A model generated the notes under the pieces. The model did no database searches. It worked only from the letters and a program-made list of their open reading frames with translations, and was not told the DNA's origin. A stretch of 64,000 bases of DNA, from positions 3,286,001-3,350,000 of the forward strand of contig OY970387.1 of the NCBI GenBank assembly GCA_963719485.1, read 5' to 3'. The stretch is from Bog-473 sp963719485 (GTDB lineage Bacteria; Actinomycetota; Acidimicrobiia; Acidimicrobiales; RAAP-2). Of this stretch, positions 24,522-32,500 are shown piece by piece. Within the stretch, counting starts at the first letter, position 1, and each line of letters begins with the position of its first letter. The position numbers and the translations under genes are program-made.

Positions 24522-24611
24522 GCGTCGGCCCGGCTGGGGCGCCGGGTCGGACGGGTGCCGGAGTTGGGGAACGGCGGCCGTTAGGCTGGCCGCCCGCTCG
24601 TGTCCGTACAC

Positions 24612-24683
24612 GGCGGCGTGGCCGAGTGGTTTAGGCAGGGGCCTGCAAAGCCCCGTACGGCGGTTCGATTCCGCCCGCCGCCT
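24612..24683 (+). tRNA. tRNA-Cys (GCA)
   Basis: It folds fully: acceptor GGCGGCG (24612-24618) with CGCCGCC (24676-24682), D arm, anticodon stem GGGGC/GCCCC with loop CTGCAAA giving anticodon GCA, and T stem GGCGG/CCGCC around TTCGATT. CCA is not encoded. Its 3' half is repeated at 32.4 kb, marking it as the integration site of the following island. Confidence 0.95.
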
Positions 24684-24757
24684 CAACGTGTTGTCCCTGC
24701 TTGGGGGCAAGATTCTTCGATCCAGCATTTCGCACCTTGTCGTTCCATGCCACACCC
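24655..24757 (+). repeat. Left attachment-site-like repeat (tRNA-Cys 3' end plus flank)
   Basis: From GTACGGCGGTTCGA through the end of tRNA-Cys and on through CAACGTG(T)TGTCCCT, CTTCGATCC and TGCCACACCC, this stretch recurs at 32398-32500 with roughly 80 percent identity by eye. The tRNA part and 15 bp after it are nearly identical. It is interpreted as attL of an integrated element. Confidence 0.8.
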
Positions 24758-24912
24758 ACTCGTCGCACGTGGCCGCCCTCCAGTACCAGCACGCCACTGC
24801 CGAGCGCAGTAAGGAAATCGCCAACTATCTCGACGGTGTGATCACTGCTGCGACGGCTGCAAATCGTCCGTCGCCGTCCGCATCCGTGCCTGAGGGTTGT
24901 GGCATGACATAA
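24757..24912 (+). pseudogene. Tyrosine recombinase C-terminal remnant
   Basis: The frame reads HSSHVAALQYQHATAERSKEIANYLDGV..., the end of an actinobacterial phage-type integrase: the box with the H-S-S segment, the tyrosine-containing LQYQHAT (nucleophile Tyr) and the trailing helix. Everything upstream, including the Arg-containing boxes, is missing. The remnant points away from the tRNA, while the equivalent remnant at 32.5 kb points towards its tRNA repeat. The TGCCACACCC / GGGTTGTGGCA pair bracketing it suggests a local inversion. Confidence 0.75.
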
Positions 24913-25051
24913 CCCAGCGCTTCACCAAGGTGGCCAGCCCCACCACCACGGGCGCAGTCCTCGAGGAACTCGCGCATGGTCTGATGGATCCGCTCGATCT
25001 TGATTTGTCACAAGTTTTCTCTACTTCTTTAAACCACCCTTCCCCTCGGAC

Positions 25052-25188
25052 GGCGGCTGCGCCGCCGCCTCGGCCGGGCGGGGCCTGCGGCCCCGCATGA
25101 GCAGTTCATCCTGAAGCATCGAGTCGGGCACCCGAGTGGCCCTGGGAGGCGCTCGGGCTCAGACAGGCCGGCCGTGAGACGGCCGGCC
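25052..25188. repeat. Cluster of three GC-rich hairpins in a gene-free stretch
   Basis: Between the integrase remnant and the ArsR gene (24913-25338) no gene is seen. Three perfect inverted repeats with 3-nt loops lie close together: GGCGGC-TGC-GCCGCC (25052-25066), GCGGGGCC-TGC-GGCCCCGC (25078-25096) and GGCCGGCCGT-GAG-ACGGCCGGCC (25166-25188). Another GGCC-TCC-GGCC repeat follows near 25250. They may be terminators, element-end structures or a structured RNA. Confidence 0.6.
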
Positions 25189-25338
25189 AACTCCATTGTG
25201 CGAAGTCTCGGGTGGCATCCAACGCAGCCCTCAAGGGTGCGCTCCGCCGGCCTCCGGCCGCCCTTAACCGCTGCTTATTGCCGGCTCCTGACGGTGTCCC
25301 ACTCCGAATCCACTTATGGGCTGGGCCATCGACCGCAG

Positions 25339-25387
25339 TTGACAGCCGATCCAGAGTGCCATAATTTCCATAATTGTTAATTAACAA
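25339..25387 (+). promoter_or_regulatory. Promoter and palindromic operator of the first ArsR-SRPBCC module
   Basis: TTGACA (25339-25344), a 17-bp spacer and TAATTT (25362-25367) form a sigma-A-type promoter. A perfect palindrome TTGTTAATTAACAA (25374-25387) covers the expected transcription start and ends 14 bp before the arsR-like ATG at 25402, a likely self-operator. Confidence 0.7.
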
Positions 25388-25401
25388 GACTGGAAAGTAC
25401 A

Positions 25402-25764
25402 ATGCCGACGGCGATCGATGAAGAACGACTGAGTGAAACCTTCGCCGCGTTGGCGAACTCGACGCGCCGGGCAATCGTTGTCCGCCTTGCGGAGGGTGAA
25501 GCCACCGTCAATGAATTGGCCGAGCCCTTCGAGCTCACCCTCCCGGCCATCTCGAGGCACATCAAAGTGCTCGAACAGGCCGGGCTGATCCAAAGGACCC
25601 AACGGGCTCAATACCGACCATGCACCCTTGACGTTGCCACGTTGGAGGTCGTGTCGAGTTGGGCCGAACAATGTCGGTCCGTCTGGGAGAGCCGCTTTGA
25701 CCAGATGGACCAGTACCTCACGAAACTCCGACCGCAGCGAAAGGTAGACACGCACAATGGCTGA
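25402..25764 (+). CDS. ArsR-family transcriptional regulator
   Basis: 120 residues, winged helix-turn-helix: LSETFAALANSTRRAIVVRLAEGEATVNELAEPFELTLPAISRHIKVLEQAGLIQRTQRAQ (10-70). There are no clustered Cys residues for metal sensing, so it belongs to the non-metal ArsR branch often paired with SRPBCC proteins. The stop overlaps the next gene by 8 bp. The palindrome just upstream indicates autoregulation. Confidence 0.9.
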   Translation: MPTAIDEERLSETFAALANSTRRAIVVRLAEGEATVNELAEPFELTLPAISRHIKVLEQAGLIQRTQRAQYRPCTLDVATLEVVSSWAEQCRSVWESRFDQMDQYLTKLRPQRKVDTHNG

Positions 25765-26248
25765 TGGCGCTTCTTCCAAGGATGCAGTAGTACTCGAACG
25801 CACCTTCGATGCGCCTGTCGACCTGATCTGGCAGATGTGGACAGACCCCGAGCACTTCAGAGCGTGGTACGGACCCGACGGCGCGACCATCTCGGTTGCG
25901 AAGATGGACCTACGTGCGGGAGGCACCCGTCTGGTGTGCATGGAGATGCAGTACCCGAATGGTCCGATGCAAATGTGGTTCACCGGTGAGTACCGCGAGG
26001 TGGTCGAGAATGAGCGACTCGTCTACACCGAATCCATGGCGGATGAACATGGCAACGTGGTACAGCCCTCAGCGATGGGAATGCCCGAAGGGCATCCGAC
26101 GACCACTGAGATCACCGTGGAGCTCGAAGGTGTCGACGGGCGCACCAAAATGGTGATGACCCATGCGGGCATCCCGAGCGACTCCCCAGGGGCGACTGGG
26201 TGGATCATGGCGTTTGACAAGCTTTCGTCCTACCTGGCCACTCGCTGA
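25757..26248 (+). CDS. SRPBCC (AHSA1-like) protein
   Basis: 163 residues: LERTFDAPVDLIWQMWTDPEHFRAWYGPDG at the N-terminus, then YREVVENERLVYTESMADEHG, typical of the activator-of-Hsp90-homology 1 branch of the START-like superfamily. These cavity proteins bind small hydrophobic ligands; the ligand is unknown. It overlaps and is co-transcribed with the ArsR gene, an association also found at 31 kb in this island. Confidence 0.88.
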   Translation: MADGASSKDAVVLERTFDAPVDLIWQMWTDPEHFRAWYGPDGATISVAKMDLRAGGTRLVCMEMQYPNGPMQMWFTGEYREVVENERLVYTESMADEHGNVVQPSAMGMPEGHPTTTEITVELEGVDGRTKMVMTHAGIPSDSPGATGWIMAFDKLSSYLATR

Positions 26249-26382
26249 GCCGCTCGGGGCACTACGTCACAGACGTGGAGGAGGCACTGCGCGGGTCAGC
26301 CGTGGCGACTTGGGTGGGAGCCCCTGCAGCGTCTCGTTGAGTCAGGCCGGAAAGTTGAGTCCGGTTACGGAGCCCCGGAGGG

Positions 26383-26709
26383 TCAGCCATCGACAAATGT
26401 GTGAGATTCGATGAGGAGCGCGGCCCATTCGTCTTGGTCGGGGACTGGGATCGCCACCCACTTGCGGAACACCTTGCCGTTGGGGGCGAATGGAATGCCG
26501 GCCCCAGAGGCAACGAGCTCATTGACGCGATCAGTAGGAAGCTTGACGATGAGATTGCCGGTGCTGCCCTCGACACAAGCGAAGAAGCTCCCGTTGATTC
26601 GAAGACAGGGGAAACCCATCATCGTGCTGCGGGTCACGGCTGGGTTGGTGCAGAGAGCCTGTGCGAGCGACCAAAAGAGCTCTTCGCGCTCTGACGCTTC
26701 GATGTTCAT
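26383..26709 (-). CDS. TfoX N-terminal-domain/MmcQ-like protein
   Basis: 108 residues. MGFPCLRINGSFFACVEGSTGNLIVKLPTDRVNELVASGAGIPFAPNGKVFRKWVAI matches the TfoX_N domain found alone in many actinobacteria. Function is unclear; it is not evidence of competence. It stands alone between two regulator modules. Confidence 0.8.
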   Translation of the reverse strand: MNIEASEREELFWSLAQALCTNPAVTRSTMMGFPCLRINGSFFACVEGSTGNLIVKLPTDRVNELVASGAGIPFAPNGKVFRKWVAIPVPDQDEWAALLIESHTFVDG

Positions 26710-26840
26710 CGGTGAACCTCACGGATGCGGACGACTTGTCTCTTCACGCCTTGGACCGTGGGAACACCGACCAACATTCCGGCTACGGCCGTCAAGGCGT
26801 GCACCCGTTGGAACACCCCTCAGTTCGGATCAGGAGGCGT

Positions 26841-27509
26841 TCATGCATCGGTTCGCTCGGGTGCGTAGCTCAGCAGGTATCCGGTGGCGGCGAGCCACCG
26901 AGGCCAGGCATCGGAGGGACCCGAGAGTCCGACCTCGCCAGCAGCTATGCCTTCGTCCCAGCCCAGCTCACCTGCTGCCCACCGGGCCATGAACGAACTT
27001 GTCGTCGTGACCACTAATTCGGGCACGTTCGGCAGACCCGGGAGCTGTTCGAGAAAACCGTCGGCAAAGCGCAGCGTTGTCGGTTTGTCGTCGATGACCA
27101 AGCCATATTCGGCGTCCTCAAGTGCGTCGATGCCCTCGACGTAGTGGACGTCGAACGACTGGCAGGTCGCACCATCGGCGGCTGGGTCGGCCAAAAACCC
27201 GACACCCCAACGCCGCAGCGCTGCGAGCGCCTCGTCGAGCGCCAGGCCCCGCTCGGTGAGCGCGTAAACCACACCATCGCCGACGATGCCCGGTTGACGC
27301 TCGACAACGCCGGCTGCCTCGAGCTTGCGGAGACGCTCAGCCAGCACTGTTGTGCTGATGCCCGGTAGCCGCCTCACCAGTTCGCCGTATCGACTCGTCC
27401 GCTTCATGAGTTCCTGGACGATGACGAGGGTCCAGCGATCGCCGACGACGTCCAGCCCCCGGGCGAGCGGGCAGAAGCGGCCGTATCCCGTCCATGGCGC
27501 TTTGGGCAT
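26841..27509 (-). CDS. HxlR-family transcriptional regulator with C-terminal extension
   Basis: 222 residues. The HxlR winged helix is at 8-105: GRFCPLARGLDVVGDRWTLVIVQELMKRTSRYGELVRRLPGISTTVLAERLRKLEAAGVVER. The added C-terminal half of about 110 residues with FDVHYVEGIDALEDAEYGLVIDD is a SCP2-like or ligand-binding domain seen in some actinobacterial members. It follows the NTF2-like gene after 4 bp, so the pair forms an operon under a shared palindrome. Confidence 0.88.
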   Translation of the reverse strand: MPKAPWTGYGRFCPLARGLDVVGDRWTLVIVQELMKRTSRYGELVRRLPGISTTVLAERLRKLEAAGVVERQPGIVGDGVVYALTERGLALDEALAALRRWGVGFLADPAADGATCQSFDVHYVEGIDALEDAEYGLVIDDKPTTLRFADGFLEQLPGLPNVPELVVTTTSSFMARWAAGELGWDEGIAAGEVGLSGPSDAWPRWLAATGYLLSYAPERTDA

Positions 27510-27513
27510 TTGC

Positions 27514-27876
27514 CTAGCCGGCCGGCATCAGTGCGGCCATGACAGCTGTGTCGAAGAGCAAGCGGGAAGACACCAGCTTGTCCCCACGCACAACCGACCA
27601 CTCCGCCATGGGGATCGAACCAGCACCAGCTGGGGTCTCGACCTTGAAGTCATAGATCGAGCAGACCTCATCGCCATCGACCCACTGACGGTGGATGTCA
27701 CAGCCACGCACGATCGGGCCAAGTGCGGCGGATCCGGCCAGGAACTCCGCCTTGTTAGTTGCCTGCAGTACCGGACCAATGAAGGTGAACTCGTCGGCCA
27801 GCAGTTCTGCCGCGCCATCGACGTCACCCGAGGTGAAGCGCTCAAGATATGACCGAAACACATCCGCACCTGACAT
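27514..27876 (-). CDS. SnoaL/NTF2-like protein
   Basis: 120 residues with the NTF2 cone pattern: YLERFTSGDVDGAAELLADEFTFIGPVLQATNKAEFLAGSAALG, then a DEVCSIYDFKVETPAG sheet and a MAEWSVVRGDKLVSSRLLFD end. Such proteins are small-ligand binders or isomerase/cyclase-like enzymes; the role is unknown. AAAAGGAG is a good ribosome-binding site. It is the first gene of the pair with the HxlR regulator. Confidence 0.85.
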   Translation of the reverse strand: MSGADVFRSYLERFTSGDVDGAAELLADEFTFIGPVLQATNKAEFLAGSAALGPIVRGCDIHRQWVDGDEVCSIYDFKVETPAGAGSIPMAEWSVVRGDKLVSSRLLFDTAVMAALMPAG

Positions 27877-27892
27877 CTCGATCTCCTTTTAT

Positions 27893-27912
27893 AATAAGAG
27901 GAAGCTCTTATT
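27893..27912 (-). promoter_or_regulatory. Perfect palindrome upstream of the NTF2-HxlR operon
   Basis: AATAAGAGGAAGCTCTTATT is an 8-bp perfect inverted repeat with a 4-bp centre, 17 bp upstream of the NTF2-like start and just before its ribosome-binding site. An AT-rich TATTATAA lies on the gene side. It is the expected position for an HxlR operator. Confidence 0.65.
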
Positions 27913-28130
27913 CTAGGAGTAACCCGCGGAGGTGTCCAGTCGGCCAGGATCGGCGCATATGGGAGTGGTCCATGCCGTCAAGTGCCACAGCTCCAATTTG
28001 CCGTTTCAGAGCCACCCCATCTGTCGAGCGCTCGAAGTGTCGATGCCAAGCTCAACCGCTCGACCCGGTCGGCGACTGGGAGGGGATCGTCTTACGCGAG
28101 GAGGAGGGTCCGAAACTGGTCGGGGGAGTC

Positions 28131-28850
28131 CTATCCCGATTCGGCTGAGCGGGCACCTATTTCGCGGAGCCACGTGATGACATTTTCCTGACGAGTTCCC
28201 AGCCCGTTCGCCGCATCTAGGGGAGTCCCCTCTGCATAGTCCGGAATCCAGTTGAGGTCAGCCCCTCGGAGAAGAAGGTACTCAGCCGCCCGTCGTTGGC
28301 CCCCACCGCACACGTGCCAGAACGCCTTCGAGAGTTCTGCGCTGTGAGGCCCCTCCTCCTCTGTCAGCTCCGCCAAGCGGGACAACAACCCGAGGGCTGC
28401 TGCGTGCCAAAGCTTGTCGATCTTTACCCCACGGGCCACAAGTAGGCGAGCAACATTCCAGCACGCGTAACCGATGGCGTTGTCCAGAGGAGTCCCTATC
28501 GAGCCATCCGGAATCTCGATGTCGGCCCCGCCGTCGATCAGCGCGCTCGCGACATCGACGTCGTCGCTGCTCGCCGCCCAATGCAGTGGCGTCTCGGAAC
28601 CTGGCTCGGGATCTCGGAAGTTCGGGTCCGCTCCCGCCGCCAGGAGCATCCGGGCGATCTCGGGACCGTTGGGAAAATAGCCGGGCCAGTCTGCGACGAT
28701 GTGCAAAGCGCTGCGAGTCTTTAGCGGCCCGCCAAGTGGACTATTAACAAGCTGGGGGGAAGCGGCGATTAGACGGCGGACAGAACCGATATCGCCAGCA
28801 TGAATGGCATGGACCAGCTCTGCCGCTGCGTCAGGGTCGGGCGGGGTCAT
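28131..28850 (-). CDS. Ankyrin-repeat protein
   Basis: 239 residues made of about five ankyrin repeats: LVHAIHAGDIGSVRRLIAASPQLVNS, TRSALHIVADWPGYFPNGPEIARMLLAAGADPNF, TPLHWAASSDDVDVASALIDGGADIEI, TPLDNAIGYACWNVARLLVARGVKID, and RRAAEYLLLRGADLNW. There is no signal peptide, so it is probably cytoplasmic. Ankyrin repeats mediate protein-protein contacts; the partner is unknown. The IS3 element lies 28 bp upstream of its start and may have disrupted its native promoter. Confidence 0.88.
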   Translation of the reverse strand: MTPPDPDAAAELVHAIHAGDIGSVRRLIAASPQLVNSPLGGPLKTRSALHIVADWPGYFPNGPEIARMLLAAGADPNFRDPEPGSETPLHWAASSDDVDVASALIDGGADIEIPDGSIGTPLDNAIGYACWNVARLLVARGVKIDKLWHAAALGLLSRLAELTEEEGPHSAELSKAFWHVCGGGQRRAAEYLLLRGADLNWIPDYAEGTPLDAANGLGTRQENVITWLREIGARSAESG

Positions 28851-28908
28851 GGTCTTTTGTCAGGGAGGTGGGTTTGACCGGGTTCGACGGACAGGTTGGT
28901 TGTGTTGA

Positions 28909-29799
28909 TCATGCCGCCTGACGGTCGGCGTTGTGGTGGATGAGCGCTTCGTATTGGGCGGGACTGCGGTAGCCGAGCGAGCTGTGCAGTCGGCGCGTGT
29001 TGTACCAGCCTTCGATGTACTCGAAGACAGCGCGGCGAAGTCCGGCCCTCGTCGGCCATGCACCGGTGTCGATGAGCTCGCGCTTGATGGTGGCGAAGAA
29101 ACTCTCGGCCACCGCGTTGTCCCAGCACTCGCCCTTGCGCCCGACCGAGAGCACCATGCCGTTGGCCCGGGCCAGCTGTGCGTAGTCACCGCTCGTGTAC
29201 TGTCATCCCCGGTCCGAGTGGAAGATCGCCCCTTCGGCCGGCCGACGCTGGACGAAGGCCATCTCGAGGGCCTCTTCGACCAGCTCGGTACGCATGTGGT
29301 CGGCCAGCGCCCAGCCCACGACCTTGCGGCTGGCCAGATCGATGACCGTGGCCAGGTAGGCCCAACCCTCCCAGGTGGCGATGTACGTGATGTCGCCGAC
29401 ATAGCGGCGGTCGAGTTCGGTGCACGGCCCGAAGTGGCGCTGAATCAGGTCCTTGGCCGCCTCGGCCTCGGGATCGGAGACCGTCGTCGTGCGCCAGCGC
29501 TTCTTGGCCCGGCCCTCGAGGCCGGCCGCACGCATGAGCCGGCGCACCCGCCACTTGCCGACCAAGACGCCCTCGTCAGCGAGGGCCTTGCGCACCCGCA
29601 GGTACCCATAGGTGCCCTTGGACTCGTCGTGAATCTCTTTGATCTGCTCGGTGAGCTCGGCGTCGGTGACGTCGCGGGCAGAGGGGATGGCCTTCTTGCG
29701 CTCGTAGTAGGCGGACCGGGAGACCTCGAGCAGGCGGCAGGCGCGCGTCGCACCGTGACCTGCAACTTCCTCCGCCTCGATGAACGGGTCCACCGTCAT
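28909..29799 (-). pseudogene. IS3 transposase orfB, interrupted by an in-frame TGA
   Basis: The frame runs from MTVDPFIEAEEVAG through the HTH_21 region (GTYGYLRVRKALADEG) and the rve integrase core, with the first catalytic Asp in YVGDITYIATWEGWAYLATVIDLASRKVVGW and the second in FHSDRG. Directly after HSDRG there is TGA (29203-29205) where IS3 transposases usually have Cys or another residue before QYTSGDYAQ. The same frame then continues with the final catalytic Glu in CWDNAVAESFFATIKRELID and ends at 28909. A single-base change would restore it. Confidence 0.88.
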
Positions 29800-30116
29800 C
29801 GGGTCTCCCGGGCGAAGAAACTTGTTGCTCTCCTGAGCGTCTCGTTGTCGAGGCGCAGCTGGCGGTTCTCGTGGCGCAGGCGGGCCAGCTCGGCACGCTC
29901 TTCTGTGCTGAGTCCGGGCCGCTCACCGGCGTCGATCTCGGCCTGCTTCACCCAGCTGCGCACGTTCGTCTCAGTCAGGTCGAAGTCCCGGGCTACCTGG
30001 CCGATCGAGCGGTCACCGCGTCTGCAGTGCTCGACGATCTCGGCCTTGAACTCCGGGGTGAACGACCGGCGGGGACGGGGCTTCTTCTTCCTCTCCATGG
30101 TCTCCATGATGGGCAT
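29796..30116 (-). CDS. IS3 transposase orfA
   Basis: 106 residues. HTH domain SFTPEFKAEIVEHCRRGDRSIGQVARDFDLTETNVRSWVKQAE, then a leucine-zipper-like coiled coil LRHENRQLRLDNETLRRATSFFA. It binds the IS ends and normally contributes to the OrfAB transposase by frameshifting; here orfB starts with a 4-bp overlap (ATGA). An internal ATG at 30107 has the better-spaced ribosome-binding site. Confidence 0.88.
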   Translation of the reverse strand: MPIMETMERKKKPRPRRSFTPEFKAEIVEHCRRGDRSIGQVARDFDLTETNVRSWVKQAEIDAGERPGLSTEERAELARLRHENRQLRLDNETLRRATSFFARETR

Positions 30117-30350
30117 CCTTTCCGGTGCTGTGCACCCGATAGTGGATGTCCGTCAAACCCGGAGAAGCCCAAGGTTGCTGCAACAGCAGTCGGGCTCGCC
30201 GCAACGTTCGACGACCTCTCCTCGGTCTACGAGGCACCCGCAGCCTGCACAACGCATTTCCATACGAGAGCCATCATCCCACGGCACTGGTTGCCCCGGC
30301 TTGTTTGCGAGCCACGGTGCCCGCATCGCGGGGATGAGGGAGCTCGGTGC

Positions 30351-30797
30351 TCAGGTTGCCTGTTCGAGAACCGCCTTCAGTTTTGCAACATTGTCGGGCA
30401 TCTCTTTTCGGGCCTCTCGGACCACCACGAGCGGTACGAGCACCTTGCCAAAGCCGTGGCCTTCAAAGTCAACCGAGATCGTCAATCGGGACCGCTCTTC
30501 GGCAAGAGGAAGGACCGAGACATCGACCGCTGCTCTGATGGGGCCGTCAAGGCCGCGGACGCTCCATGTGTTTGGTGGATCGAACGCAGTGATTTCAGCG
30601 GCTGAGGAGCGATTGGCCATGCCGATTCGCCGCGTTGTGACGCATTTCGCGCCGAGCTTGCTGGTGCCGTCTCCCTCTTCCATGTGTCCTTCCACCACCC
30701 CCTTCTGCCACTCGGAGAAATGAGTTGGATCAGTTGTGTAAGCGAACACATCGCCGGCGGACTGGTTTACTTCTGTCGTGACCGTAATGGGTGCCAT
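30351..30797 (-). CDS. SRPBCC-family protein
   Basis: 148 residues: TVTTEVNQSAGDVFAYTTDPTHFSEWQKGVVEGHMEEGDG at the N-terminus and a SRLTISVDFEGHGFGKVLVPLVVVREARKEMPDNVAKLKAVLE end, the polyketide-cyclase/dehydrase branch of the START-like superfamily. Ligand unknown. Its ATG overlaps the stop of the upstream AHSA1-type gene by 4 bp (ATGA), making it third in an ArsR-SRPBCC-SRPBCC operon. Confidence 0.85.
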   Translation of the reverse strand: MAPITVTTEVNQSAGDVFAYTTDPTHFSEWQKGVVEGHMEEGDGTSKLGAKCVTTRRIGMANRSSAAEITAFDPPNTWSVRGLDGPIRAAVDVSVLPLAEERSRLTISVDFEGHGFGKVLVPLVVVREARKEMPDNVAKLKAVLEQAT

Positions 30798-31279
30798 CAG
30801 GCGTCCTTTGTGATCAGCGCCGCGTAGCGCTGCAGGTACAGGGGCCATCCACCCTCGCTGCCGACGGCCCCACCCACGGCTTCCCAACCGGGACCATGGC
30901 GATCGAGCTTCCTGTGCTCGATCTCTACTCGTGTACGGTCCGGCGACTCGGCGACGAAGCGAACTTCGACCTCGCTGGCGTTCTCTGGATCAGCCACGAT
31001 CTGCCATTGCGGGTCAATGTCCCAACTGAAGACGACACGTTCGGGCGGCTCGTAGGCCAACACCCTGGCCCAGCGGCATTCGCTGCCGTCGATTCCCCGG
31101 TCGTAGATGTGACCGCCGACCCGTGGCTCAAAAACAGATTCGGCGATCTCAACGCCAAGCATGTTGTGCTCGGGTGGCTTGAAGTCACCGAAACGACCCG
31201 TGAAAACGTCGAAGGCTCGTTGAAGAGGCGCATCAACGACGATCTGTGTGCTGACGACTGGTGGCGCCGATTCGGTCAT
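30797..31279 (-). CDS. SRPBCC (AHSA1-like) protein
   Basis: 160 residues: STQIVVDAPLQRAFDVFTGRFGDFKPPEHNMLGV, FEPRVGGHIYDRGIDGSECRWARVLAYEPPERVVFSWDIDPQWQ, and a helix ending GWPLYLQRYAAL, typical AHSA1. AGAGGAG precedes ATG 31279, which overlaps the ArsR stop by 4 bp. It probably handles the compound or stress sensed by the ArsR repressor. Confidence 0.88.
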   Translation of the reverse strand: MTESAPPVVSTQIVVDAPLQRAFDVFTGRFGDFKPPEHNMLGVEIAESVFEPRVGGHIYDRGIDGSECRWARVLAYEPPERVVFSWDIDPQWQIVADPENASEVEVRFVAESPDRTRVEIEHRKLDRHGPGWEAVGGAVGSEGGWPLYLQRYAALITKDA

Positions 31280-31596
31280 GGATTCTCCTCTGTGGTTTCG
31301 ACGATGTGCTTGTATGCGGTCAATGTCTTGTTCCAAAAGGTTTCGAGTTGGTCTTGCAGTGCAATGACGCCAACCGGATTGAGGCGATAGATCCGCTTGG
31401 TGCCAGCGGGATGGCCAACGACGAGCCCAGCATCCTTCAGCACTTTGAGGTGTTGAGAGACAGCTGGCTGGCTTATTGGGAGGACGCTCGCAAGCTCGCC
31501 CACAGCCATGGGTTGCTCGCTCAAGCGATCGAGGATGGATCGTCTGGTCCGATCCCCCATGGCATCCCAGAGCGCGTCGGCTTGCTGGGTGGCCAT
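31276..31596 (-). CDS. ArsR-family transcriptional regulator
   Basis: 106 residues: LWDAMGDRTRRSILDRLSEQPMAVGELASVLPISQPAVSQHLKVLKDAGLVVGHPAGTKRIYRLNPVGV, a classic winged helix without metal-binding Cys. It is first in the operon with two SRPBCC genes, and a perfect palindrome lies 2 bp upstream of its start. Confidence 0.9.
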   Translation of the reverse strand: MATQQADALWDAMGDRTRRSILDRLSEQPMAVGELASVLPISQPAVSQHLKVLKDAGLVVGHPAGTKRIYRLNPVGVIALQDQLETFWNKTLTAYKHIVETTEENP

Positions 31597-31597
31597 T

Positions 31598-31631
31598 CCA
31601 TAAGTCTGTACTTATGGTCTTTCTATGTCAA
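31598..31631 (-). promoter_or_regulatory. Operator palindrome and promoter of the second ArsR-SRPBCC operon
   Basis: CCATAAGTCTGTACTTATGG (31598-31617) is a perfect 8-bp inverted repeat with a 4-bp centre. On the minus strand a TTGACA (31631-31626) stands upstream of it, so the palindrome overlaps the -10/start region. Its ATG-proximal end is 2 bp from the start codon, suggesting a leaderless mRNA. Confidence 0.7.
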
Positions 31632-31773
31632 TGCACAAACGAGCTCGGCTCTCACGCGCCGTCCGGGTGCCCCCGTACGCGAGGAGGTGGGGCTTCGGCC
31701 CGACTCGGATACCTCAAGCGCCAGGTCGACGACGGCGTGAGAGCTCCTGAGGGCCGAGCGGTAACTTTGCGCT

Positions 31774-32097
31774 GTGCAGGCAAGCGGGTGGCACAACGGC
31801 AGTCCAAGACGGTCCGGTGCGGGGTACGGCATCAGGATCTCGAAAGCCGATCGGGACCACTACTTCGTGCCCGGCTGGGACAACGTCGAGCTCGAGTTTC
31901 CCGATGGCCAACGGGTTCGGGTCGATCTCACTCGGTCGTTCTGGAAGCCCGAGAAGGCGTGTGCCGAGCTGCGCGACGCAGAAATCGGCCGATGGCTGAT
32001 CGCTGAAGGGGCAGCACCATGGCCCAAGGGCTCGCCGCCAAGGTTGATCCTCGGGCCTCTTGGTCCCAAGCGCTTCACAGTGACACCCTCGGGCTGA
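31774..32097 (+). CDS. Small conserved-looking hypothetical protein
   Basis: 107 residues from a GTG start. GYGIRISKADRDHYFVPGWDNVELEFPDGQRVRVDLTRSFW and CAELRDAEIGRWLIAEGAAPWPKGSPPRLILGPLG look like a compact alpha/beta protein and resemble short actinobacterial hypothetical proteins I cannot name. No signal or membrane segment. Function unknown; coding status is judged from codon-like GC3 bias and coherent sequence. Confidence 0.65.
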   Translation: MQASGWHNGSPRRSGAGYGIRISKADRDHYFVPGWDNVELEFPDGQRVRVDLTRSFWKPEKACAELRDAEIGRWLIAEGAAPWPKGSPPRLILGPLGPKRFTVTPSG

Positions 32098-32383
32098 GAG
32101 TCTTCAGCCCCGACTTGCAACGGGCATCGCGACATCAACCCTCCATGGCGCCGGCATCACGGTGTGATGGCCACCACAAGTGACTGGCTTCGTCTCCAAA
32201 TAGATCACCAGCTCGCCCGGGGACAGCCCAGTCCGTCGGGAGGTGTCGAACGTCGCTCGCCACTGAAGTCTCGTGCCACCGTGATGCCACAAGACCGGCG
32301 GATTGCCCTGGACGCCAGCGCACCCGCCTAGACGATGACCTGGGGTATGTACTGAGACGCACGGCTATAGAACCCAAAAGGGC

Positions 32384-32500
32384 TCCTGCAATGCCCAGTA
32401 CGGCGGTTCGAGTCCGCCCGCCGCCTCAACGTGCTGTCCCTCCTTGGGGACACACTTCTTCGATCCGTCGCTTCGCTCCTCCTCGCTCCATGCCACACCC
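32384..32500 (+). repeat. Right attachment-site-like repeat (degenerate tRNA-Cys 3' half)
   Basis: CCTGCAATGCCCAGTACGGCGGTTCGAGTCC and the following CCGCCGCCTCAACGTG repeat the anticodon-loop-to-3'-end part of tRNA-Cys(GCA) and its flank. The 5' half is missing, so this is not a working tRNA gene. It bounds a 7.7-kb island on the right and abuts a second integrase remnant. Confidence 0.8.

Larger units (their letters stand above)
28878..30162 (-). mobile_element. IS3-family insertion sequence (degenerate)
   Basis: About 1.28 kb. Imperfect terminal inverted repeats: CCGGGTTCGACGGACAG at 28878-28894 and, as reverse complement, CCGGGTTTGACGGACAT at 30162-30147 (15 of 17 matching). It contains orfA (29796-30116) and orfB (28909-29799) with the IS3 DDE transposase. 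I could not define a target-site duplication. The internal nonsense codon in orfB implies that this copy is inactive. Confidence 0.85.

Noticed and set aside
32384..32430. Second tRNA-Cys gene
   Set aside because: Only the anticodon-to-3' half is present with changes in the anticodon stem; no acceptor 5' strand or D arm.
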